64,000 nucleotides of DNA from Alphaproteobacteria bacterium (GTDB taxonomy: Bacteria > Pseudomonadota > Alphaproteobacteria > Caulobacterales > Hyphomonadaceae), in the NCBI GenBank assembly GCA_016125405.1, contig WGLW01000014.1, forward strand, positions 50,945 to 114,944, written 5' to 3'. The notes below the pieces were generated by a model. That model was not told the origin of the DNA. It saw only the letters and a list, made by a program, of their open reading frames with translations, and made no database searches. Position numbers and translations under genes: made by a program. Of the stretch, positions 1 through 11,800 are shown in pieces (positions within the stretch are counted from its first letter, which is position 1; the number at the start of each line of letters is the position of its first letter).

Positions 1-2
1 TC

Positions 3-986
3 GCATGGCTAGGAGCGGTCGGCTGGATCGCGGCGGTCGGCTGGGCGGGGTGGCGATGGATCGCCAAGCGCTGGAAGCCGGGCGCGTGGGCCTGGACCGC
101 GCTCGCCGTTTCCACGCCGGTCTGGTTTTTCGGCGTCTGGGCGTTCCTCTGGGAGCCCGAAACACTGGTCGTCCGGCGGATCGCGATCGTCAGCCAGGCC
201 TGGACGGCGCCGCCGTTGCGCATTGGCGTCATCGCCGACATCCACATGGGTGCGCCGCACATGAGCGTCGGGCGCGTGCGGCGTCTCGTGAAGCGGATGA
301 ACTCGGAGCAGGTCGACGTCGACGTTCTGCTGGGAGATTACGTTGGCAGGGACGCGCCGGCCCGCTCACGCAGCACGGGCGAGCGCGCGGCGATCGCCGC
401 CAGCCTCGATGCGCTCGGCGGGCTGACGGCGCCCTTCGGAACCTACGCGGTGCTGGGCAATCACGACTGGTGGTATGACGGCCCGCTGGTGGCCGAAGAG
501 CTTGGGGCGGCCGGGATCCACGTTCTGGAAAACCAGAGCCTCCGCGTGCAGCGGCCGGACAGCGATTTCTGGATCGCCGGACTGATGGACTTTGCCGGAC
601 CGCACTCGCCGTCCTACACGCGGTCGCTGGCCGACGTGCCAGATGGCGCATCCGTGATCGCGCTGAGCCACCGGCCGGACAAGTTCGCCGCTGCGCCGGG
701 GCGGGTGGCGCTCACACTGGCCGGCCATACCCACTGCGGCCAGGTCCGCATTCCCTATCTGGGGCGCTACATGCCGGGTTCCTCGACCGAGTCGAAGCGA
801 TGGTCGTGCGGGCTCTACGAGGATCATGGGCGCCGGCTCTATGTCTCCGGCGGGGTCGGCGTTTCGTTTCTGCCTGTCCGCTTCCTGCAGCCGCCCGAGA
901 TTGCGGTTGTGACCATCTACCCCGATCCGGGACAAATCCGCGCGCCGGCGCAGCCCGCGGAGACTGAGCCCCTGCCGGCCCCTTGA
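3..986 (+). CDS. Membrane-anchored metallophosphoesterase (YkuE/YaeI-like), 5' partial
   Basis: The reading frame is open from the left edge, so the true start lies outside the window. The first ~70 visible residues are Trp/Ala-rich and hydrophobic (WFFGVWAFLWEP), consistent with membrane anchoring. The calcineurin-like metallophosphoesterase domain follows, with all its metal-binding blocks: ADIHMG, LLGDYVG, LGNHDWW and AGHTHCGQ. Such proteins hydrolyse phosphoesters; the YkuE/YaeI branch is linked to UDP-diacylglucosamine or phospholipid substrates, but the substrate here is not known. An internal TTG at 216 would give only the catalytic domain and ignores the upstream coding sequence. It ends 119 bp before atpC. 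Confidence 0.85.
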   Translation, partial: AWLGAVGWIAAVGWAGWRWIAKRWKPGAWAWTALAVSTPVWFFGVWAFLWEPETLVVRRIAIVSQAWTAPPLRIGVIADIHMGAPHMSVGRVRRLVKRMNSEQVDVDVLLGDYVGRDAPARSRSTGERAAIAASLDALGGLTAPFGTYAVLGNHDWWYDGPLVAEELGAAGIHVLENQSLRVQRPDSDFWIAGLMDFAGPHSPSYTRSLADVPDGASVIALSHRPDKFAAAPGRVALTLAGHTHCGQVRIPYLGRYMPGSSTESKRWSCGLYEDHGRRLYVSGGVGVSFLPVRFLQPPEIAVVTIYPDPGQIRAPAQPAETEPLPAP

Positions 987-1105
987 ATCCCCGGCGGTTT
1001 TCCGCATGAGTTCGGCTGGATGCGATGTTGCCGGGCGAACCGGCCGCGAGTGTCTTTACAGGGCCGCAGGGCCTGCTAAACGGCGGGCGCAAAGGGAAAT
1101 TTCCG

Positions 1106-1501
1106 ATGGCCGAGACTTTTCATTTCGCCCTGGTGTCGCCTGAGCGCGAGCTCTTCTCCGGCGACGTGACGCAGGTCGACGCCCCGGGTTCGGAAGGCGA
1201 TTTCGGCGTCCTCGCCGATCACGCCCCGTTCATGACGACGCTGAAGCCCGGCGTCGTGCGCATCTACGAAGATGGCGCCGTGACTCCGGTCTATGTTCGG
1301 GGCGGCTTTGCCGATGTGACGCCGGCCGGATTCACCATTCTCGCGGAAGAAGCCCTGCGCCTGTCGGAAGTGAGCGTGGTCGAAATCGAGGAGCGGATCG
1401 TCAACGCCCGCGCCGACGCCAACGATCCCGGCGACGAGGCGCGCCGCAAGGCCGGGGCTGAGCAACTGGCCTACCTCGAGGCGGTTCGCGCCGCGCTCTA
1501 G
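1106..1501 (+). CDS. atpC: F1Fo ATP synthase epsilon subunit
   Basis: 131 residues, normal length for the alphaproteobacterial epsilon subunit. The N-terminal beta-sandwich is clear (FHFALVSPERELFSGDV, GDFGVLADHAPFMTTLKPG), and a short helical hairpin follows, rich in Glu/Ala/Arg. Epsilon sits on the central stalk of the cytoplasmic F1 sector, couples rotation to catalysis and can inhibit ATP hydrolysis. I chose ATG 1106 because homology begins with MAETFHF; an upstream in-frame start at 1025 would add a non-homologous leader. atpC normally follows atpD, but here the next gene upstream is a phosphoesterase, so the atp operon is either interrupted or ends outside the window. Confidence 0.95.
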   Translation: MAETFHFALVSPERELFSGDVTQVDAPGSEGDFGVLADHAPFMTTLKPGVVRIYEDGAVTPVYVRGGFADVTPAGFTILAEEALRLSEVSVVEIEERIVNARADANDPGDEARRKAGAEQLAYLEAVRAAL

Positions 1502-1516
1502 AGCGCGATCACCTCC

Positions 1517-1536
1517 ATCCGGCTCTAGGGCCGGAT
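1517..1536. terminator. Stem-loop between convergent atpC and proA
   Basis: A perfect 7-bp stem (ATCCGGC / GCCGGAT) with a 6-nt loop lies in the 23-bp gap between the converging atpC and proA genes and overlaps the proA stop codon. It has no T-tract, so a bidirectional terminator role is only a guess from position. Confidence 0.3.
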
Positions 1537-2814
1537 CTGGCCCGTTCCCCGCACCACATATTTGAAGATCGTCAACTGTTCGGCGCCGACAGGTCCGCGC
1601 GCATGTATGCGTCCGGTGGCGATTCCGATTTCGGCCCCCATGCCGAACTCCCCGCCATCGGCGAACTGCGTCGAGGCGTTGTGCATGACGATCGCCGAAT
1701 CCACCTCGGCGAGAAACCGCTCCGCTGCAGCGGCGTCTTCGGTCACGATGCTTTCGGTGTGCTGCGAGCCGTACCGGGCGATATGAGCCATCGCGCCTTC
1801 GATCCCGTCGACAACAGCGACGGACAGGATCGGTGCGAGATATTCCGTGGTCCAGTCCGCCTCGCTCGCGGTTGACATCGGCGCGATGGCGCGTGCGCGG
1901 TCGTCTCCGCGCAATTCGCAACCCGCTTCGTCAAGTGCCTTGGCGAGACGCGGCAGCAGGCGCGGCGCAACGCTCGCATCGATCAGCAGTGTTTCCGCCG
2001 AGCCGCACACGCCGGTGCGGCGCAGCTTGGCGTTGACGATGATCGCTTCCGCCTTTGCGGGGTCGGCCTGCTCGTGGACGTAAACGTGGCACAGGCCTTC
2101 GAGATGGCCGATCACCGGCACACGCGCCTCGTTCTGCACGCGCGCCACCAGGCTCTTGCCGCCGCGCGGAACCAGAACGTCGAGCTTGCCGTCGAGGCCG
2201 GTCATCATGTGGCCGACAGCCGCGCGGTCGGCGGTCTGCACGAGCTGGATCGCATCTTCCGGCAGGCCGGCGTCTGCAAGGCCGGCGCGCAGCGCCCTGG
2301 CGATGGCGCGGCTGGAGTTCAGGCTTTCCGAGCCGCCGCGGAGGATCACCGCGTTGGCGGCCCGCACGCACAGCGCGCCGGCATCCGCCGTCACGTTGGG
2401 CCGGCTCTCGTAGATGATGCCGATGACGCCGATCGGTCCGCGCACGCGCGAAATCTCAAGCCCGTTGGGCCGCGTCCAGGTTGAAAGGACGGTTCCCACC
2501 GGATCGGGCAAGGCGGCGACATCCTCGACGCCCGCCGCCATCGCCTCGACCCGCGCCGGCGTGAGCTCGAGGCGGTCCAGCAGGGCCGGGGTCAGGTTCT
2601 TGTCGCGCCCGGCCGCCATGTCCTTTGCGTTGGCGGCGAGAATGTCCGCCTGTGCTGCGCGAATGCGCGTCGCCATCGACTTCAGCGCTGTCGTGCGCGC
2701 CTCAGGCCCGGCCTTGGCCATCAGGGCGGACGCATCGCGCGCCGCCGCACCCATGGCCAGCATGGTGGCGGCCAGAGTAGCGTCAGATGTGGCAAGGGGC
2801 GCGTGGATCGTCAT
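1525..2814 (-). CDS. proA: Gamma-glutamyl phosphate reductase (proline biosynthesis)
   Basis: 429 residues, full length for ProA. It reduces gamma-glutamyl phosphate to glutamate semialdehyde with NADPH, the second step from glutamate to proline, in the cytoplasm. It belongs to the aldehyde-dehydrogenase superfamily. Visible landmarks are the nucleotide-binding stretch PIGVIGIIYESRPNVT (about residues 127-142), the VPRGGKSL segment (~215-222), and the catalytic cysteine in RRTGVCGSAET (Cys270). proB lies upstream on the same strand but 356 bp away, so proA may have its own promoter or be read through from the proB-obgE operon. Confidence 0.95.
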   Translation of the reverse strand: MTIHAPLATSDATLAATMLAMGAAARDASALMAKAGPEARTTALKSMATRIRAAQADILAANAKDMAAGRDKNLTPALLDRLELTPARVEAMAAGVEDVAALPDPVGTVLSTWTRPNGLEISRVRGPIGVIGIIYESRPNVTADAGALCVRAANAVILRGGSESLNSSRAIARALRAGLADAGLPEDAIQLVQTADRAAVGHMMTGLDGKLDVLVPRGGKSLVARVQNEARVPVIGHLEGLCHVYVHEQADPAKAEAIIVNAKLRRTGVCGSAETLLIDASVAPRLLPRLAKALDEAGCELRGDDRARAIAPMSTASEADWTTEYLAPILSVAVVDGIEGAMAHIARYGSQHTESIVTEDAAAAERFLAEVDSAIVMHNASTQFADGGEFGMGAEIGIATGRIHARGPVGAEQLTIFKYVVRGTGQIRP

Positions 2815-3170
2815 GCGGCCGTCCTATCAGGGGCAGGCAAGCTGTGGAAGGGCGCGCAGGTCCGCCGGCTATCGCCTGAGTTGAGCAGGTACGGACTGAC
2901 GCACTCAATGTGGGGCGCCTTCTTTTGCGGCGCCAGCCTTGCATGCCTCTCCTCCTGAAACCGGGCCCGCCATCCTCGATCGCGGGCCCGCAATTTTGAC
3001 GGACGTGGATTTGTGATGAGTGCAGACACCAGCAGGGTGATGGATCTCGACAGGCGCGGCGCAGGAATGGCGCGCGTGCTTCGCAGTCTTGTGCGCCGGG
3101 CCGACAGGCCGCTTCTGCTTACGCAGAAACTGGACGCGCCGCAGCAGCCTGGCTCGCGGGGGCCGTTCAA
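2815..3170. other. proB-proA intergenic region with stem-loops
   Basis: This 356-bp gap separates proB from proA. It contains a short palindromic hairpin, GGCGCC / GGCGCC at 2914-2934, and the stronger hairpin listed separately at 2962-2990. A small plus-strand frame of 52 codons (ATG 3016 to TAG 3174) overlaps the proB stop antisense. It lacks a convincing ribosome binding site and I do not call it as a gene. No RNA family is recognised. Confidence 0.5.
2962..2990 (+). terminator. Intrinsic-terminator-like hairpin
   Basis: A perfect 9-bp stem (CGGGCCCGC / GCGGGCCCG) with an 11-nt loop is followed on the plus strand by CAATTTTG. The short T-run fits a plus-strand terminator, but no clear plus-strand gene ends here. 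It may instead attenuate or structure the proB-to-proA transcript read from the other strand. Confidence 0.4.
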
Positions 3171-5973
<2,803 letters not shown>

Positions 5974-5983
5974 GTGCTGTCGG

Positions 5984-6562
5984 TCAATGGGCCGCGTGTG
6001 CGCCGGAGGCCAGCGCCAGCGTATCCGTCGCCGTCCCGGCAGGCCACACATAACGTTCGCACGGCGAGGTTCGCGCCCGCGCCAGACCGAACAGTTCGGC
6101 CGAGCCGGTATGCTCGAATCCCAGCTTGCGCAGCACGCCGCCGGAGGCTGGATTATCGACATAGTGCCCGGCTGTGAACACCCTCGCGTCAAGCGTGTCC
6201 TGCGCCCAGGCCATCAGTCCCCGAGCAGCCTCGGACGCATAGCCCTCGCCCCAGTAAGGCAGGCCCAGCCAGTAACCCAGCTCCCAGACATGCCGGCCGG
6301 CGCCCGCCACGCGGTTGACGCCGCATGCGCCGATCAGGCCATCGCCCGGCAGGGTGATGGCGAAGGGATAATCCTCGCCCTTGGCCCGCGCGGCCGCCTG
6401 GGTCGCGATCCAGGCCTCGGCGATGAGCACGGGGTAGGGATGGGGCACGCGCCCGCACATCTTGGCCACTTCATAGTCGCCCGCGAGATACGAGACGCGG
6501 CGTGCGTCGGTCAGCTCGAACGGGCGCAGGATCAGCCGTTCCGTTTCGATCATGGTCTTCAT
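5984..6562 (-). CDS. RimJ/RimL-type GNAT acetyltransferase
   Basis: 192 residues from ATG 6562. The start ETERLILRPFELTDA is characteristic of RimJ/RimL acetyltransferases, which acetylate protein N-termini or small molecules. Other hallmarks are LIGACGVNRV, WELGYWLGLPYWGEGYASEAARGLMAWA (acetyl-CoA pyrophosphate loop) and NPASGGVLRKLGFEHTG. It is the first gene after the rplU-rpmA terminator, next to a second GNAT gene, obgE and proB. RimJ-like enzymes can modify ribosomal proteins, which would suit this context, but the target cannot be read from the sequence. Confidence 0.82.
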   Translation of the reverse strand: MKTMIETERLILRPFELTDARRVSYLAGDYEVAKMCGRVPHPYPVLIAEAWIATQAAARAKGEDYPFAITLPGDGLIGACGVNRVAGAGRHVWELGYWLGLPYWGEGYASEAARGLMAWAQDTLDARVFTAGHYVDNPASGGVLRKLGFEHTGSAELFGLARARTSPCERYVWPAGTATDTLALASGAHAAH

Positions 6563-6622
6563 CGTTCGTCTCCCCACATCCGGGATACGCCCCGCTTGCT
6601 TTGGGCGCCGGCCAGGAGAGGG

Positions 6623-6654
6623 CAAAAAGAAAGGGGAGGCGGACCGCCTCCCCT
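6623..6654 (-). terminator. Intrinsic terminator of rplU-rpmA
   Basis: Read on the minus strand, a near-perfect 23-nt palindrome (AGGGGAGGCGG, one central base, CCGCCTCCCCT) is followed at once by TTCTTTTTGC, a classic Rho-independent terminator. A second hairpin (CTTCGGACCGC / GCGGTCCGGAAG, 6667-6701) lies between it and the rpmA stop. The pair separates the ribosomal genes from the GNAT-obgE-proB operon. Confidence 0.85.
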
Positions 6655-6714
6655 GACCCGTGTCAGCTTCGGACCGCTTCCCTGTGGAGGCGGTCCGGAA
6701 GAAAATCCGTCCGC

Positions 6715-6987
6715 CTATTCGGCCGCCTGCGGCATGTCCGCCGGTACGATCTCGACGAACACGCCCTTGGCGCGCTCGCGGAACGAGACCCGGCCGGCTT
6801 CAAGCGCGAAAAGCGTGTGATCGCGGCCCATGCCGACATTGTTGCCCGGGTGGAACTGCGTTCCGCGCTGGCGAACGATGATGTTGCCCGCGAGGACCTG
6901 CTCGCCGCCGAAGCGCTTCACGCCGAGGCGCTTGGAGTTGGAATCGCGACCGTTACGCGTGGACCCGCCGGCTTTCTTGTGGGCCAT
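6715..6987 (-). CDS. rpmA: 50S ribosomal protein L27
   Basis: 90 residues with the invariant start [19 protein letters not shown] and the core [19 protein letters not shown] and [18 protein letters not shown]27 reaches its N-terminus into the peptidyl-transferase centre and helps position tRNA. It lies 45 bp downstream of rplU, the near-universal rplU-rpmA pair, and is followed by strong terminator hairpins. The C-terminal tail ([10 protein letters not shown]) is a short alphaproteobacterial-type extension. Confidence 0.98.
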   Translation of the reverse strand: MAHKKAGGSTRNGRDSNSKRLGVKRFGGEQVLAGNIIVRQRGTQFHPGNNVGMGRDHTLFALEAGRVSFRERAKGVFVEIVPADMPQAAE

Positions 6988-7032
6988 CGTGGCCTCCTTA
7001 CTGCCGCTCCCGCCGGGAGCGTTTGTAGAAAC

Positions 7033-7617
7033 CTATTTCGAGAGCTCTTTCGCTTCCGAGACCAGCTGGTCCTTCGGCACGCGCCCCTTGAACACGTCAG
7101 CGTCCAGCTTGGCGAATTGTTCGTCGGTCAGCGCCGCGATCTGGGCGAATGTGGTGTAGCCTTCGTCGTTCAGCTTGCCCGCCGCGACCTTGCCGACGCC
7201 GGTGAGCTTGGTGAGATTGTCGCCGCCCTCGGCCTTCGCGGCGGGGGCAGCTTTCGCTTCGGCCTTCTTCGGCGCGGCGGCCTTTTTCTCGACGGTCTTG
7301 CCGCCCTTGGCCAGGATTTCCGTGATCTTCACCACGGTTTCGGTCTGGCGATGGCCCTGCTTGCGGCGGTAGGTGTTCCGCTGCTTCTTCTTGAAAATGA
7401 TGATCTTGGCGGCGCGGCGCTGTTCCACGACTTCGCCGACGACCTGGGCGCCGCCGATCATGGGCGCACCCATCTCGACCTTGTCGCCATCGCCGATCAT
7501 GAGGACATCGCCAAAAACCAGCGTATCGCCAGCGTCGCCAGCGAGCTTCTCGACGACAATCACCTCGTCCTGGGCGACCCTGTACTGCTTACCGCCCGTC
7601 TTGATGACCGCGAACAT
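7033..7617 (-). CDS. rplU: 50S ribosomal protein L21 with C-terminal extension
   Basis: 194 residues from ATG 7617. The first ~102 residues are canonical L21 ([48 protein letters not shown]). The remainder is an Ala/Lys-rich linker followed by a helical module ([20 protein letters not shown]...[17 protein letters not shown]). That module resembles the helix-hairpin-helix-like domain fused to L21 in many Alphaproteobacteria, and its role is unclear. L21 binds 23S rRNA in the large subunit. The in-frame extension upstream of ATG 7617 shows no L21 homology. Confidence 0.95.
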   Translation of the reverse strand: MFAVIKTGGKQYRVAQDEVIVVEKLAGDAGDTLVFGDVLMIGDGDKVEMGAPMIGGAQVVGEVVEQRRAAKIIIFKKKQRNTYRRKQGHRQTETVVKITEILAKGGKTVEKKAAAPKKAEAKAAPAAKAEGGDNLTKLTGVGKVAAGKLNDEGYTTFAQIAALTDEQFAKLDADVFKGRVPKDQLVSEAKELSK

Positions 7618-7910
7618 GGTTGATCTCTTGGTTGCTAGTCGTGCGTCGTGGTTGTTGATCTGCTTAGAGCGCTGTTTTCCGGAGGTTTTCCGGCAGCGGC
7701 TGCCAAACAGTCGAGCCGCCCGCAGCGGGCTGCGGGCGGGGAGCGGGCATATAGACGCCATCGCCCCCGTCTGTCAAAGGGATTGGCGGCCAAAAACCGC
7801 CTCTCGCCAGATCATTTCGCGCCCAAAACCCGGCAATCAATGGATCGCCGAGTCGCGATTCCGGCGGACGGCCGGGTTGAGGGCCGGGCGTCCCCGCGAT
7901 GTCGTGGTTC

Positions 7911-8705
7911 CTAGACGGTATAGCCCAGCAGTCGCCTCAGGCCGGGTGCGGCGTAGTCGACCAGGCGCTTCTGGGTCTCCGGAAGTGCGTCGGGCAGGTT
8001 GGGATGCGCGCCATCCAGGTTTTCGCGGGCTGTCGAGCTCTGCTTTCGGTCGGCCCCGATCCGCACCCGCTCGCGCCAGTCGGAGGGCGGGGGGTAGATG
8101 CCGCAGGCGGCAAAGAGGCTCATGAACCAGGCTTCAGCTTCCGGCGTTTCGAGGCGTTTGAGGTTGGTGATGATGTCCTCGTAGCGGATGAGGTGGGCAG
8201 CCGTACCCATCCAGGCGCAGGCATTGTGGCGGAAAGTTTCTTCGAGATTTGGCGCCTTGTTGTGGATGCCGAGAATCATGAGGTTGAGGAGATCCTCGGT
8301 CTCGATCCCGCCATTCTTGAGATGGCCCACGGACCCGTCGAAATTCTCCGACAGGAAAAATCGCGCACGGGCCAGCACCCAGTCGTAAGGGTCGCGCACC
8401 AGGACAATTTGGCGGACGTTCCTCACGGCGATCGAGCTGTCGTCGTAGAACAACAGGTGCCCCCAGCTCAGCATCGGCTTTTCCGTCGAAAACGCGACAG
8501 GCCCGTGCCGGGCGAGAAACGGCCGCTGGATGAAGATCTCGTGGTACTGCTGCTCGACCGGAACGAACATCCGCATGATGTTGCGGATGAGGTGGGTTCC
8601 GCACTTTGGCACCGAGTTCAGGAAGACAGGCTGCTTCAGCGGCGTCTGTTCGAACTCGGCGTTGCGCTCGTTGAGATTGTCCGGACGCATGATCACGCGC
8701 GGCAT
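7911..8705 (-). CDS. Sulfotransferase-domain protein
   Basis: 264 residues starting at ATG 8705, which has GGAGG five bases upstream; an in-frame ATG at 8717 overlaps that ribosome binding site. The PAPS 5'-phosphosulfate loop is visible as NSVPKCGTHLIRNIM (~30-44) and the 3'-phosphate site as RQIVLVRDPYDWVLARARF (~97-115). These mark the family that transfers sulfate from PAPS to hydroxyl or amine groups. There is no signal peptide, so it acts in the cytoplasm. It follows a TonB-dependent receptor gene 115 bp upstream on the same strand, suggesting a shared function. The acceptor is unknown. Confidence 0.8.
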   Translation of the reverse strand: MPRVIMRPDNLNERNAEFEQTPLKQPVFLNSVPKCGTHLIRNIMRMFVPVEQQYHEIFIQRPFLARHGPVAFSTEKPMLSWGHLLFYDDSSIAVRNVRQIVLVRDPYDWVLARARFFLSENFDGSVGHLKNGGIETEDLLNLMILGIHNKAPNLEETFRHNACAWMGTAAHLIRYEDIITNLKRLETPEAEAWFMSLFAACGIYPPPSDWRERVRIGADRKQSSTARENLDGAHPNLPDALPETQKRLVDYAAPGLRRLLGYTV

Positions 8706-8767
8706 GGCGGCCTCCATATTCCTCGTTCACCGAGCCTGCCCGGCGTCGAGCAAAGGCGCCAGACAGT

Positions 8768-8798
8768 GACGGGCGGCGCCTTGCGGCAGCCGCCCGTC
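8768..8798 (-). terminator. Stem-loop after the first TonB-dependent receptor
   Basis: A perfect 10-bp stem (GACGGGCGGC / GCCGCCCGTC) with an 11-nt loop lies 22 bp after the receptor stop codon and 62 bp before the sulfotransferase start. It has no T-tract, so it may be a leaky terminator or an mRNA-stabilising stem between the two genes. Confidence 0.45.
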
Positions 8799-8820
8799 CC
8801 CCGGTGTCTGCAGTCCAGGG

Positions 8821-11800
8821 TTAGAACGACTTCTTGAGGTTTACGAACACCGTTCGCCCGAAGAAATCAAACCCGGCCCCCTGTTGAGAGGTGTTGCTGG
8901 GGTCGAAGCCCGCGATGGGAACGTTGCCAACCGTTCCGTATTCGCCGGCGATCGTTGTCACCTGCGGCGGGTCTTTGTCGAAGAGGTTCGACACCCCGAG
9001 GCGCAACGTCATGTTCCCCGGCAGATCCCGGCTGACCGAGATATCGTGGTAATAGATATCCGGCGTCGAAAGAACGTAGTGAACCGGATTGCCGAGGTAG
9101 GTTTGGGCGCCCGTACCGAAGTGCGCCTCGTTCGAGGTTTTGCCCAGATACCGGATCCCGTAGAAGAACGACCATTTGCCGAAGTCATAAGAGACATCGA
9201 GATTGCCAACCCAGTCCGGGTTGCCGATCTCGCCGATGAAGTCTCTTGGCTCACTCGTCGGCAACGTTTTGACCTTGACTTCAAGGCCACGCGTCGCCTG
9301 CGCCCGGACGTTGAGGCGGCCGACCGGCAGGTCAACCCGATAGAGGGCCTCAAGATCGACGCCCCGGTTCTGCTGGGTGGAGACGTTGATGTAGTCGTCC
9401 GTAACGGTCGCGAGGTTGTAGGCGCCCGAACCGGTGGACGGCAGGCGCGTGAAGAGATCGCAAAGCGGATCCGTTGAGTGGTGAGTAGAGAGATAACACC
9501 CCAGCAGGATGTTCGACTCTCCGAGTCGGGTGACCTCGTTGTCGACCTCGATATCGATGTAGTCGATCGAGAACTGCAGGTCTCCAAACGAGCTGGGCAG
9601 GGTGGGCGTCAGCACCATTCCCAGCGTCTTCGCCGTCGAGGTTTCCGCCTTCAGCAGACCCTTGCCGCCGGAAGACGTGATGGTCGGCGTCACGCCCGCG
9701 CTGCCATGGTCGCCCGGAACGCCATCGGCGGCGCAGTTATCCGCTTGGATCTGGGGAATGGCGCCGGAAGCAACCTGGGCCGCCCAGTTCACGCAGGGAT
9801 CATCCCTCAATGAACCGAAGGACGTCTCTGAAGCCAGATAGAGTTCGAACAGGGCGGGCGACCGGAACGACGTTCCCTGGGATCCGCGGAAGCGCAGCCA
9901 GGGGGTTACCTCCCAGTTGAGGCCCACCTTGTAGGTGTTGCCGCTGCCATAGGACGAAACATCCGTGTATCGGCCGGATGCGGATAGCGTCAGGTTCTTG
10001 ATCGCAGGCAGGTCCTTGAGAACCGGAATCGACAACTCGGCGAAGACGGCTTTTGTCTCGTCGCTGCCGGTCGTGATGCCCGCCTTGCTGTCGCCCCAGG
10101 TCGCTCCGTCCTGGGTGGCCTGGGCCGGAACGTCGTTTATGCTGTCCCTCTGGTAATTGACGCCGAGCGCGAGACTCAGCGGGCCAGCCGGCAGCTGGAC
10201 CACGTTGCCGGTCATGTACCCTTCGAACGAGGTTTCCTCGTACGTGGTCTTCCCCTTGATCGTGCCGAAGAGGAAAGCCTGATCCTCGGCCGATATGTTG
10301 CCGGCTAGGAATTGCGGGTCATACCAGTTGACGTTGACGCAAGGCACGCCGCGATAGTCGGTGACATCGCCGGGCGTGCATATCTCGCCCCCCACGCCCG
10401 CATACTGGTACGGCGTGATTGCATCATCCCAGATGATGTCGGTCTTGTAGGTGCCGCGCGAGTGCGAGTACTGGACCGAGGCATCCCACGTCCAGCCTTT
10501 CAGGCCGACAAAGTCAAAGTCACCCTTCGCGCCGCCAAGGAAGCGGAAATAGTCGACCTGCGTCGTGTCTCCGGCATGGTCGGTGATGGACGTCGGGCTG
10601 AAATAGATCGCGTCGCCGGTCCATCCTTGCGAAATGGCGTTCGGATCGCCGACATAATTGCCGTCCGGCACCCCGCTGTAGGCGTACCCGTAGTCGTATA
10701 CGTACTGGAAGGTCCAGAACTGCCGGTAGCTGTGCAGCTTTGTCGTGCGCCGGTTAAGCAGCATGTCGGCGTACAGTTGCACGTGGTCGTTCAGATCGTA
10801 GTCGCCGCTGCCGTAGATGGTCATGCGCTCAACTTCAGGCGACAGCGACTGCACATCCTGGAACGGAGAGTGGAAGTTCTGCGCCGCGTATGATGCCGCC
10901 GCGCTGGGGCTATAGTAGGGGTCGTTCGTACCCGTAATGATGTTGTTGTAGCCCACCGGATACCATCCGGCCGGCACATGAACGCCGTTTGAAGCGCCCT
11001 GAAGGTAGGGCGGCAACACCTGTCCCAGCGATCCGTCGTAGTCGTACTGGTACCTGTCCGCGGGTGATTTTTGCCACGGGCGGGGCGTGTCGGGACCGTA
11101 CTCGTAAGTCCAGTTGTGGCCCCACAGCAGGTCGCTTGTGCAGGCAATTTTGCCCGTCCGCGGATCTTTGACATCCGCCAGCGAACCATCGCTGTTGTAG
11201 ACATGGGCTGATGCGCAATCGAAGTAATCGCGGTCGCCGCGCTTCAGTTCATTCTGCTTGTAGTAGTCCGCGGTGAGCCGGAAGTTGCCGCTGCCGAAAT
11301 CGAAGCCCCACGACCCGTCGATCTGGGTCGTCGCTCCGCCGCCCGCTGTCGGCGCAGAATAAAAGGCGTTAACGCTCGAATCGTTGCCCTTCTTGGTGAT
11401 GATGTTGACGACACCGGCGACGGCGTCTGAGCCGTAGATGGATGACGCGCCATCCTTGAGGATATCGACGCGCTCGACGGCCGACAGCGGGATGACGTTG
11501 AGGTCGAACGCGCCAACGGATCCCCGCGTCCCGGCAGGGCCGGCACGCTTGCCGTCCAGAAGAACCAGCGTGCGATTGGAGCCGAGGCCGCGGAGCGAGA
11601 TCGACTCGACGCCGGTGCCTCCGTTCTGGACGAAAGCGGTGGACGTGATGGCGGTTATTTGAGGCGAGCCTGACGCGACGGTGGAATCGCGAAGGAGCGA
11701 TGCAACGTCCGAAATCCCCTTGTCGGCGGCGCTATCCGCCGAAATCACCGTCATGGGCGAGGAGCTCGTGAACTGGTTCGACTGCAGGCGCGTGCCGGTG

